9,821 nucleotides of DNA from assembly GCA_007119005.1 (NCBI GenBank), contig SKQM01000147.1, positions 1 to 9,821 on the forward strand, written 5' to 3'. The notes below the pieces were generated by a model. The model did no database searches. It saw nothing but the letters and a program-made list of their open reading frames with translations, and was not told the origin of the DNA. Of the stretch, positions 1 through 8,810 are shown one piece after another. The DNA is from Thioalkalivibrio sp. (GTDB lineage Bacteria; Pseudomonadota; Gammaproteobacteria; Ectothiorhodospirales; Ectothiorhodospiraceae). Numbering within the stretch: position 1 is the stretch's first letter; the number at the start of each line of letters is the position of its first letter. Position numbers and translations under genes: made by a program.

Positions 1-817
1 GGTGGTCTTCCACCGGTCGGATCTCGATCCGGCGGTTTCGATCATGGCGGCGGCCGAGAACGTCGGCGACACCCGTCTGTCGACCACGCTGGTCCGTGAC
101 GGGGTGCGTGTCTCCACCGTCGAACACCTGCTGTCGGCCGTGGCCGGTCTGGGCATTGACAACCTGCACGTGGATGTCAGCGCGCCGGAAGTCCCGATCA
201 TGGATGGCAGCGCAGGTCCCTTCGTGTTCCTGCTGCAGTCGGCTGGGCTGAAGGAACAGAACGCGCCGAAGAAATTCATCCGCATCAAGCGCACCGTGGA
301 GATCCACGACGACGACAAGTGGGTGCGGTTCGATCCCTACGAGGGGTTCAAGGTCGGCTTCTGCATCGACTTCGAACACCCGATGTTCACCAGCGGAAGC
401 CAGCGTGCCGAGCTGGATTTCTCCTCCACCTCGTTCGTGCGGGAGGTTTCCCGTGCCCGGACCTTCGGGTTCATGCGGGACATCGAAGCGCTGCGCGCAA
501 ACCAGCTGGCGCTCGGCGGAAGCCTCGACAACGCGATCGTGCTGGACGACTTCAAGATCCTGAACGAGGACGGGCTCCGTTACGAGAACGAACTCGTGAA
601 GCACAAGATTCTGGACGTGGTCGGTGATCTCTACCTGCTGGGCCATAGCCTGATCGGCGCATTCACCGGGCACAAGTCCGGGCACGCACTGAACAACCAG
701 CTGATCCGGCAGCTGAAACAGGACCAGGAAGCCTGGGAACTGGTGACCTTCGAGGACGAGTCGCAGCCCCTGCCGATCTCCTTCGGTCAACTGACCCAGA
801 CGCTGACCGGCGCCTAA
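1..817 (+). CDS. lpxC: UDP-3-O-acyl-N-acetylglucosamine deacetylase (LpxC), 5' partial
   Basis: LpxC is the zinc-dependent cytoplasmic deacetylase that carries out the committed step of lipid A synthesis. The reading frame is open to the left edge (first full codon at base 2). By comparison with the E. coli protein about 36 N-terminal residues lie outside the window, so the GTG at base 2 is not the start. Counting from base 2, the visible part has 271 residues. STVEHL carries the catalytic Glu41 and zinc ligand His42 (E. coli Glu78/His79). HKILDVVGD carries zinc ligands His201 and Asp205. KSGHALNN carries the general-acid His228 (E. coli His265). [13 protein letters not shown] and [11 protein letters not shown] are also family hallmarks. 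In related genomes the gene closes the mra/fts cell-wall cluster after ftsZ. The TAA stop overlaps the stop codon of the convergent dciA-like gene, so there is no 3' spacer. Confidence 0.97.
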   Translation, partial: VVFHRSDLDPAVSIMAAAENVGDTRLSTTLVRDGVRVSTVEHLLSAVAGLGIDNLHVDVSAPEVPIMDGSAGPFVFLLQSAGLKEQNAPKKFIRIKRTVEIHDDDKWVRFDPYEGFKVGFCIDFEHPMFTSGSQRAELDFSSTSFVREVSRARTFGFMRDIEALRANQLALGGSLDNAIVLDDFKILNEDGLRYENELVKHKILDVVGDLYLLGHSLIGAFTGHKSGHALNNQLIRQLKQDQEAWELVTFEDESQPLPISFGQLTQTLTGA

Positions 818-1275
818 TTCCCGAGCCCTGCGCGAGCCAGGCGCAGCAACGCGTCGGCAAGCCTTTGGTCGGTGATGCCTTCCGCCGCGGTTCGCAAAGT
901 CTGCCGTGCCGTGTCGGGAATCGTCCGTTGCGTCGCGGGGGCGGCTGCCTCGGGCCACGCGGCGCCGGGCAGCGCCAGCACGACGCGCACCTGCTCGATC
1001 CCCGGGTACCCCGAGGCATTCAGCGTCTTCCGGATCTCCCGCTGCAGAAACCGTAGCTCGGTCGCACAGCCCCGGTCGCGGCAGGCGATGATCAGGCTGT
1101 TGCCGGTGGCCGTGAGGTCGATGCGGCGCTGTTCCAGGAACGGCCCAAGAGGGCCCTCGAGGGCCCGGCGGATACCGGCATCGCCGCGCGAGCGCATGCG
1201 CCAGGACGGGTCGATGAAACCCGCCAGCGGTCGGGGTGCCGAGGGTCGCCCAGTCTCGTCCACGTTCCGGTTCAC
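814..1275 (-). CDS. DUF721 / DciA-like protein
   Basis: A 153-residue basic protein of the DUF721 family, whose best-known member DciA helps load the replicative helicase DnaB in bacteria lacking DnaC-type loaders. The recognisable part is the central segment from about [17 protein letters not shown] to QVRVVL. It has the family's pattern of a short beta strand, a dissociated 'D/S…' segment, then [16 protein letters not shown] (matching the usual 'a.eLrf…iL..ln') and a closing beta strand. The N-terminal 40 residues and the Ala/Arg-rich C-terminus look poorly ordered. I chose the GTG at 1275 because GGAG lies 5 nt upstream; a TTG at 1290 would add five residues but lacks such a site. A DUF721 gene between lpxC and secA is a common gammaproteobacterial arrangement, which supports the call. 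The usual Trp in the family core is not evident, so a true helicase-loading role is inference. Confidence 0.82.
   Translation of the reverse strand: MNRNVDETGRPSAPRPLAGFIDPSWRMRSRGDAGIRRALEGPLGPFLEQRRIDLTATGNSLIIACRDRGCATELRFLQREIRKTLNASGYPGIEQVRVVLALPGAAWPEAAAPATQRTIPDTARQTLRTAAEGITDQRLADALLRLARAGLGN
828..846. other. small inverted repeat just past the lpxC stop
   Basis: CTGCGC (828-833) and GCGCAG (841-846) form a perfect 6-bp stem with a 7-nt loop, 10 nt after the lpxC TAA. It lies inside the C-terminal codons of the minus-strand dciA-like gene. No T-run follows on the plus strand, so it is at best a weak stop or RNA-end hairpin for the lpxC transcript. It may be chance in GC-rich coding DNA. 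Confidence 0.25.
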
Positions 1276-1408
1276 CCTGTCTCCCTGCAAGCCGCCGCCG
1301 GCCCAGTATAGCCCTTGCGCAGCCGCCGGCGAGCCCGGATCTTCCGGGAAGTTCGTCCCCGGATGCGGTATCCTACCGGGCTTTCATCGTTTTCGTCCGC
1401 AGGTTCTC
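1276..1408. promoter_or_regulatory. divergent dciA-like / secA intergenic region with candidate promoters
   Basis: This 133-nt spacer separates two divergent genes and must carry both 5' regions. On the minus strand, TATACT (complement of 1305-1310) is a good -10 match about 30 nt before the GTG at 1275. I see no convincing -35. On the plus strand, TATCCT (1369-1374) is a weaker -10 candidate 34 nt before the secA ATG, also without a clear -35. Two inverted repeats lie here: CCCGGA/TCCGGG (1334-1339 and 1343-1348, 3-nt loop) and CGGTA/TACCG (1366-1370 and 1374-1378). The second overlaps the candidate secA -10, and CCCGG/CCGGG (1358-1362 and 1376-1380) is an alternative outer pairing. There is no secM-like plus-strand ORF upstream of secA. 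Confidence 0.35.
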
Positions 1409-4195
<2,787 letters not shown>

Positions 4196-4204
4196 GTCCT
4201 GCGC

Positions 4205-5416
4205 ATGGCCGTCGCCCTGCAGGCCCCGACCCATCTGGCCCCGGTCCAGGGGATCCGGCTCAGCACCTGTGCCGCCGGGATCCGTTACCGGGAACGCGAC
4301 GATCTACTGCTGATCGACGCAGGGCCCGACGCGGCCGTGGCCGCGCTGTTCACCCGTAACGCGTTCTGCGCCGCGCCGGTGCAGGTCGCCCGCGAGCACC
4401 TCGCGAAAGGTCGGGCACGCTGGCTGCTGATCAATGCCGGCAATGCCAATGCCGGGACCGGCCGCGCCGGCCTTGAGGCTGCACGCGCCACCTGTGCGGC
4501 GCTCGGGCGGACGCTGGACGCGCCTGCCGAGGCGGTCCTGCCCTTTTCGACGGGCGTGATCGGCGAGCCGCTGCCGGTGGATCGCATCGAGGCCGCACTT
4601 CCGGCGCTTGCCGCAAGGCTGGACCCGGATGGCTGGATGGCCGCCGCCCGGGCGATCATGACCACCGACACGGTGCTGAAGGGCGCAAGCCGGACGATCG
4701 CACTGGACGGTGGCACCGTGACGCTGACCGGCATCGCCAAGGGTTCGGGCATGATCCATCCCGACATGGCGACGATGCTCGCGTTTCTCGGTACCGACGC
4801 ACGGCTGGACGCCGACCTGTTCCAGGAGTTGCTGGCCGCCGCGGCCGAATGCAGTTTCAACGCGATCACCGTCGACGGGGACACCTCGACGAACGACGCG
4901 CTGTTCGGCATCGCCAGCGGTGCCAGTGGCGTGACCGTACAGACCGTGACCGACCGTGACCGCTTTGCCCAGGCACTGAACGCGCTGTGCCTCGAGCTCG
5001 CGGAGGCCATCGTGCGCGACGGGGAGGGCGCGACGAAGTTCGTTCGGGTCACGGTGCGGGCCGCCCGCGATCGGGATGAGGCGCGCCGGGTGGCAGAGGC
5101 GGTCGCGCTGTCGCCGCTGGTGAAGACCGCTCTTTTTGCCTCCGATCCCAACTGGGGCCGGATCCTTGCCGCTGTCGGGCGGGCCGGGGTCGAGGAGTTC
5201 CGGATCGAAGAGGTCCAGGTCACCGTAAACGGCGTCGGCATCGTGTCCGAGGGTGGCCGCGCGCCCGGCTATACCGAGGAGGCCGGCCAGCAGGCCTTCG
5301 GCGAGGCCGAGCTCGACATCGTGATCGACCTGGCGCGGGGTGGTGCCGAGTACCGCAAGTACACCTGTGACTTCTCCTACGACTACGTCCGGATCAACGC
5401 CGACTACCGCTCGTGA
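4205..5416 (+). CDS. argJ: bifunctional glutamate N-acetyltransferase / ornithine acetyltransferase (ArgJ)
   Basis: ArgJ (403 aa) transfers the acetyl group from N-acetylornithine to glutamate, recycling acetyl groups in arginine synthesis; bifunctional forms also use acetyl-CoA. The precursor cleaves itself into alpha and beta chains before a threonine nucleophile. Here that site is Ala189-Thr190 in KGSGMIHPDMATMLAF. Other family marks are LLINAGNANAGTG near residue 75, FSTGVIGEPLP, NAITVDGDTSTND, DGEGATKFV, SDPNWGRI and the characteristic C-terminus NADYRS. Length is normal and intact. The start follows the secA stop by 9 nt and has no good Shine-Dalgarno sequence, so translation may be coupled to secA. 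The substrate range (ornithine only or also acetyl-CoA) cannot be told from sequence. An N-acetylglutamate synthase elsewhere would settle whether it acts only as the recycling enzyme. Confidence 0.97.
   Translation: MAVALQAPTHLAPVQGIRLSTCAAGIRYRERDDLLLIDAGPDAAVAALFTRNAFCAAPVQVAREHLAKGRARWLLINAGNANAGTGRAGLEAARATCAALGRTLDAPAEAVLPFSTGVIGEPLPVDRIEAALPALAARLDPDGWMAAARAIMTTDTVLKGASRTIALDGGTVTLTGIAKGSGMIHPDMATMLAFLGTDARLDADLFQELLAAAAECSFNAITVDGDTSTNDALFGIASGASGVTVQTVTDRDRFAQALNALCLELAEAIVRDGEGATKFVRVTVRAARDRDEARRVAEAVALSPLVKTALFASDPNWGRILAAVGRAGVEEFRIEEVQVTVNGVGIVSEGGRAPGYTEEAGQQAFGEAELDIVIDLARGGAEYRKYTCDFSYDYVRINADYRS
4942..4961. repeat. 10-bp perfect tandem duplication within argJ
   Basis: GACCGTGACC occurs twice head to tail (4942-4951, 4952-4961). 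It encodes TVTDRDR in a variable surface-like stretch of ArgJ. The unit is not a multiple of three, so gain or loss of one copy by slippage would break argJ; the present frame is intact. Confidence 0.6.
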
Positions 5417-6359
5417 AGCGCGGGTTCGGGTCGCGCTGGGCGTGCTGCGCGACGCTGCTGGCCGGGTCCTGATCAGCCGCCGGCGGCCTGATGTGCACCT
5501 GCCCGGTCTGTGGGAGTTTCCCGGTGGCAAGTGTGCTCCGGGGGAAGCGCCACGCGCCGCGCTCGAGCGGGAGTTGCGTGAAGAACTCGGCGTCGAGGTG
5601 CTCGAAGCCACCCGGATCCTGTCGATTCCCCACGACTATCCCGGCCGCCGTGTCGAACTCGCAGTGTTCCGTGTGGACCGCTGGCAGGGGCAGCCTCGGC
5701 CACAGGAGGCGCAGCCGCTGCGCTGGGTGGAACCGGGCGAGCTCGCGGGCTTGCCGTTTCCCGCGGCAAGCCGGGCCATCGTCGATGCCGCCCGCCTGCC
5801 GGCGTTCTACCTGATCTCGCCGGAACCCGCCTCCGCGGCTGAAGTGGTGTACGAGGTCCGCCGTGTCGCGCAGCGGCTTGCACGTGGTGACATCCGGCTG
5901 CTGCAGATCCGCGCCCCCGGACTCGAGCAGACCGCTTTTCTGGACTACGCGCATCAGTTGATGGTTGCGGCCGCCAGTAACCGTGCGGAGGTGCTGGTCA
6001 ACGCTCCGGACGCCTGGCGGGAACAGCTCCCGCCGGCAGGCTGCCACTTGCCGGAGCGACGCCTGCGCGCCCTAGCCTCCCGCCCACCATGCGCAGGCTG
6101 GCTTGCCGCATCGGTGCATGATCCCGAAGGCCTCGCGCGTGCGCTGGCGTTACCGGTGGATTTCGTCGTCGCGGGACCGGTGGAGCGGACGCGGACCCAT
6201 CCGGACGCGCAGCCGATCGGGGTCGCTGGTCTCGCGGCGCTCTGCGCCCGGTCATCCTGCCCGGTCTTCGCGCTGGGTGGCCTGAACCCGGCGGACCTCG
6301 ACCGGGTGCGGGCAGTCGGTGCGCAGGGGATTGCCGGCATCCGCGGCTTGCTCGATTGA
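5367..6359 (+). CDS. mutT: Nudix (MutT-type) hydrolase fused to a ThiE-like domain
   Basis: A two-domain protein of about 330 aa. Domain 1 (about 20-140) is MutT-like, expected to hydrolyse 8-oxo-dGTP and so prevent A:T to C:G changes. RVRVALGVLRDAAGRVLISRR and WEFPGG precede a complete Nudix box at 5526-5594: G-x5-E-x7-R-E-L-x-E-E-L-G-V with all metal-binding glutamates. Domain 2 (about 146-330) resembles thiamine-phosphate synthase: AFYLISPEP, LLQIRAPG, VLVNAPD, GCHLPERRL, FVVAGPV and ALGGLNPADL…GAQGIAGIRGLL. The same fusion is known in many gammaproteobacteria. Several ThiE catalytic positions are changed, including the Lys after QLR, the Gln-x-Asp after HL, and the Thr-x-Thr-Lys segment, so thiamine synthesis is doubtful. 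The start is uncertain. In-frame GTGs lie at 5340, 5367 (used here) and 5442, none with a clear ribosome site. The natural-looking GTG at 5413 that overlaps the argJ stop is out of frame. Confidence 0.9.
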   Translation: MTSPTTTSGSTPTTAREARVRVALGVLRDAAGRVLISRRRPDVHLPGLWEFPGGKCAPGEAPRAALERELREELGVEVLEATRILSIPHDYPGRRVELAVFRVDRWQGQPRPQEAQPLRWVEPGELAGLPFPAASRAIVDAARLPAFYLISPEPASAAEVVYEVRRVAQRLARGDIRLLQIRAPGLEQTAFLDYAHQLMVAAASNRAEVLVNAPDAWREQLPPAGCHLPERRLRALASRPPCAGWLAASVHDPEGLARALALPVDFVVAGPVERTRTHPDAQPIGVAGLAALCARSSCPVFALGGLNPADLDRVRAVGAQGIAGIRGLLD

Positions 6360-6367
6360 ACCACGGG

Positions 6368-6384
6368 CGCTGCTTTGCGCAGCG
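6368..6384. terminator. candidate bidirectional hairpin between convergent units
   Basis: CGCTGC (6368-6373) and GCAGCG (6379-6384) form a perfect 6-bp stem with a 5-nt loop, 9 nt after the stop of the mutT-thiE gene and 21 nt before the zapD stop on the other strand. Neither strand has a T-run after the stem, so it is not a textbook intrinsic terminator. It is the only hairpin I see in the 46-nt convergent gap 6360-6405. Confidence 0.35.
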
Positions 6385-6405
6385 TAAGCCTGGCTGCGGC
6401 AGACC

Positions 6406-7218
6406 TCAGATCGCGCAGCAGCTCAGCTGGAACGGCACGTCGCGAGAGACGATCCGGGGCCGATCGTGGAAACCGCCCGGATCCAGGAAGCGCACAGTGA
6501 ACCGCTGCCGCCCGGCGCTGATCTCCGGGTAGCACTGCTGCTCGCTGCCGATGCTCACGCGCAGCATCTGCCAGGCGTAGTTGGTGTCCAGCCCCTGTTC
6601 GTAGTAGCCCTCGTGCGCGATCACCCGGCGCGGCTGTCCCGCGGCACGGATGAACGTGAGCACCTGAGTGATGGCCTCCGACACGGTTTCCAGAGGCCGA
6701 AACCACTCGAGCAGCAGTTCCTCGCGGACCCCGGCCGGCTGGGACAGCCAGTAGTGGTAGATCGGCAGGTCGAAGTCGCAGGCTCCGCCGGGCAGAGCCG
6801 TACGCTGGCGCACGCTGGTGTAGAACTCGTTGCCCTTCACCGCGTGGTCGAGACTGCCGACTTGGTCTTCCAGGCGCGCGAGCAGCCGGCGCTGACCCTG
6901 CATGGTCAGTGCGAGCCGGTCCTGGTCGACTCCGGGTTGTGCCGAGAGGCGGTTCAGATTCGCGATCTGACGCTCGATCTCACCCATCAACTCGCGCTTC
7001 ACATCCACGCGTCCGGCCAGTGCATAGATGTCCACCAGCACGGTCAGCGCGTGGTGGTGGTCGAAATCCCGGGCCGCGAGGCTGGTGCTGCGAAAGCGTT
7101 CCACCAAAGCCTCGAGCCGAAGCAGCAGGCGCACACGCTCGTGCAAGGGTTGTTCAAATGTCAGCGTCGACTGGGTCAAGGCATGCAATCCGGCATCGTG
7201 GGTTCCAGTATCAGGCAT
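6406..7218 (-). CDS. zapD: cell division protein ZapD
   Basis: ZapD (formerly YacF, DUF1342; 270 aa, E. coli 247) binds the C-terminal tail of FtsZ and bundles its filaments at the Z ring in the cytoplasm. The N-terminal helical domain begins LTFEQPLHERVRLLLRLEAL, close to E. coli [20 protein letters not shown]. The beta-rich C-terminal part holds VRQRTALPGGACDFDLP and YHYWL, a YPEISAGRQRFTVRF segment like E. coli YPQISGHKSRFAIRF, and the terminal FQLSCC. The ATG at 7218 adds about 20 polar residues before the conserved start. Two TTG codons inside that stretch are less likely starts, and a GGTGGA sits rather far (14 nt) upstream. It is the last gene of the pilC-pilD-coaE-zapD row. The small zinc protein gene yacG that often follows is not present between here and the convergent mutT-thiE gene. 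Confidence 0.93.
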   Translation of the reverse strand: MPDTGTHDAGLHALTQSTLTFEQPLHERVRLLLRLEALVERFRSTSLAARDFDHHHALTVLVDIYALAGRVDVKRELMGEIERQIANLNRLSAQPGVDQDRLALTMQGQRRLLARLEDQVGSLDHAVKGNEFYTSVRQRTALPGGACDFDLPIYHYWLSQPAGVREELLLEWFRPLETVSEAITQVLTFIRAAGQPRRVIAHEGYYEQGLDTNYAWQMLRVSIGSEQQCYPEISAGRQRFTVRFLDPGGFHDRPRIVSRDVPFQLSCCAI

Positions 7219-7244
7219 GTCTGCGGTGTATTTCCACCCGGGCC

Positions 7245-7274
7245 CCGGCCACGCGTATGCCGCGCCGCGGCCGG
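7245..7274 (-). other. strong GC hairpin in the coaE–zapD spacer
   Basis: On the minus strand CCGGCCGCG and CGTGGCCGG pair over 9 bp, with one G·U wobble, around a 12-nt loop. The stem ends 26 nt before the zapD ATG, in the 86-nt spacer 7219-7304. No U-run follows, so classical termination is unlikely. It could act as an RNA processing or stability element, or limit zapD expression relative to coaE. No promoter is evident in this spacer. Confidence 0.45.
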
Positions 7275-7304
7275 TCCAGTACGGGTCTCCGGTCCATTCA
7301 CGCC

Positions 7305-7910
7305 TCAGGACCCGGTGCTTCGGTAGCGCCTGTCCAGCCTGCGCACCCGTTCCCCGAGTTCCGCGAGATCCAGGCTGCCGTCATTCGCGATGACATCGTC
7401 CGCGGCCTGCCGCCTTGACTCGCGCGACGCCTGGCTTCGGACCATCCGCCAGGCCGTATCCGCATCGATCCCGTCCCGTGTGATCAGCCGCTGCACCTGC
7501 AGGGTCTCCGGACAGTCGACGAGCAGCACCCGGTCGACCCGGTCCTGCCAGCCAGCCTCGAGCAGCAGTGGGATCACCAGAAGGACATACGGCGTTCCTT
7601 CCGGAAGTGCCGCCATTTGCTGCTGCATCACGGCGTCGATGGCCGGGTGCGTGATGGCCTCGAGCCGGCGGCGGAGCTCCGGCTCGGAGAATACGCGCTG
7701 GCGCAGCGTGGCCCGGTCCAGGCTGCCGTCCGCACGGCGCAGGTCGGCCCCGAAGACCCTGAACAGCTCGCTCAGCAGCGGTTGGCCCGGGGCCACGATC
7801 TCGCGTGCGATCGCGTCGGTGTCGATCACCGGGGCGTCCAGTGTCTGGAAGAGCTTCGCGATGGTGGTCTTGCCGCTGGCGATGCCCCCGGTGAGCGCAA
7901 TCCTGAGCAT
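7305..7910 (-). CDS. coaE: dephospho-CoA kinase (CoaE)
   Basis: CoaE (201 aa, normal length) phosphorylates the 3'-hydroxyl of dephospho-CoA with ATP, the final step of coenzyme A synthesis. It starts MLRIALTGGIASGKTT, with the P-loop at residues 8-15 (GGIASGKT). The DTD of the substrate-binding and catalytic region is at 30-32, followed by IAREIV, a family signature. ITHPAI near residue 85, PLLLEAG near 114-120 and VLLVDCPETLQVQRL with a lid-like ITRDGIDADTAWRMVRSQ segment complete the kinase. The TADDVI-type ending here reads AADDVIANDGSLDLAELGERV, as in the family. Its ATG lies 2 nt after the pilD stop and has no clear ribosome site, so translation is probably coupled to pilD. This neighbourhood is standard in gammaproteobacteria. 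Confidence 0.97.
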   Translation of the reverse strand: MLRIALTGGIASGKTTIAKLFQTLDAPVIDTDAIAREIVAPGQPLLSELFRVFGADLRRADGSLDRATLRQRVFSEPELRRRLEAITHPAIDAVMQQQMAALPEGTPYVLLVIPLLLEAGWQDRVDRVLLVDCPETLQVQRLITRDGIDADTAWRMVRSQASRESRRQAADDVIANDGSLDLAELGERVRRLDRRYRSTGS

Positions 7911-7912
7911 CG

Positions 7913-8797
7913 TCAGGGCAGGTAGACGGCCAGCATTGCGTCACCCCAGATCAGCGCGATCCAGCCCGCGGCGGCGAGATAGGGGCCGAAGGGAATCGGG
8001 ACGTTCCGGTCACGGCCGCGCAGCAGGATCAAAGCGATGCCGACGATCGCGCCGACCAGCGACGCGAGCAGAAGAATCAGCGGCAGCGCCTGCCAGCCCA
8101 GCCATGCCCCGAGGGCCGCGAGCAGTTTGAAGTCCCCATAGCCCATGCCCTCCTTGCCGGTGAGCAGCCGGAACCCGTGGTAGACCAGCCAGAGGATCAG
8201 GTAGCCCGCGATCGCGCCGATCACCGCGGATTCGAGGTCGGTGAAGACCCCGAACAGGTTCAGCGTGAGCCCGAACCAAAGCAGCGGCAGCGTCAGCTGG
8301 TCGGGCAGCAGCGTGGTGCGGGCGTCGATACCCGCGGCGGCAATCAGGATTCCGGTGAACAGCAGTGCGGCCAGCCCGCCGGTGGTTGGGCCGAAGTGAA
8401 GGATGCTGATCGCGAAGAGAACCGCGGTGAGCAGTTCCACCAGCGGATATTGCCAGGAGATCCTTGTCGCGCAACCGGGACAGCGGCCGCGCAGCAACAG
8501 GTAGCTCAGAACCGGGATGTTTTCGTGCGCCCGGATCTCGCGGCCACACTGTGGGCACTGCGATCGGGGCCACCAGAGGTCGTAACGCGCCGCTGGCGTC
8601 TGCGGCTCGGGCTGCTCGAGGATTGCGCGAGCCTCCTGCTCCCACGCCCGCTGCATCATCAGCGGCAGGCGGTGGATCACCACGTTCAGGAAGCTGCCGA
8701 TCATCAGACCGAACAGCGCGGCGATCGGTACGGCCCAGGGTGTCAGGGCCTCCGGCCAGCCGGTCATGACCGCGCCGCCGGAGCCCCCGGCGGGCAT
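7913..8797 (-). CDS. pilD: prepilin leader peptidase / N-methyltransferase (PilD)
   Basis: PilD is an inner-membrane aspartyl protease that removes the leader of type IV prepilins and type II secretion pseudopilins, then N-methylates the new N-terminal residue. The 294-residue frame shows the hydrophobic start with GLMIGSFLNVVIHRLP. A cytoplasmic loop carries two Cys pairs (Cys81/Cys84 in CPQCGREI and Cys106/Cys109 in CPGC) linked by HENIPVLSYLLLRGR, the zinc site of full-length methylating enzymes. At least six further membrane segments follow. The catalytic aspartates are Asp158 in GIDARTTLLPD and Asp222 in GYGDFK. The start could be the ATG at 8797, used here, or the ATG at 8767 (MTGWPEAL), which fits homologue length slightly better; neither has a good ribosome site. 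The gene lies 13 nt after pilC and 2 nt before coaE. Confidence 0.97.
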   Translation of the reverse strand: MPAGGSGGAVMTGWPEALTPWAVPIAALFGLMIGSFLNVVIHRLPLMMQRAWEQEARAILEQPEPQTPAARYDLWWPRSQCPQCGREIRAHENIPVLSYLLLRGRCPGCATRISWQYPLVELLTAVLFAISILHFGPTTGGLAALLFTGILIAAAGIDARTTLLPDQLTLPLLWFGLTLNLFGVFTDLESAVIGAIAGYLILWLVYHGFRLLTGKEGMGYGDFKLLAALGAWLGWQALPLILLLASLVGAIVGIALILLRGRDRNVPIPFGPYLAAAGWIALIWGDAMLAVYLP

Positions 8798-8810
8798 GCC
8801 GATCGGGTCA

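Noticed and set aside
872..1408. Upstream 179-codon extension of the secA frame
   Set aside because: It is antisense to the dciA-like gene, has Arg/Ser/Pro-rich low-complexity content, and the ATG at 1409 aligns with residue 1 of E. coli SecA.
4942..4961. 10-bp tandem repeat in argJ as a phase-variation switch
   Set aside because: Only two copies are present, too few to suggest a working slippage switch in a housekeeping gene; kept only as a repeat feature.
4304..5611. 435- and 318-residue minus-strand frames opposite argJ
   Set aside because: Shadow frames of a well-conserved plus-strand gene, with no recognisable motif.
6466..7326. 286-residue plus-strand frame opposite zapD
   Set aside because: The minus-strand frame matches ZapD along its length; the plus-strand product shows no family features.
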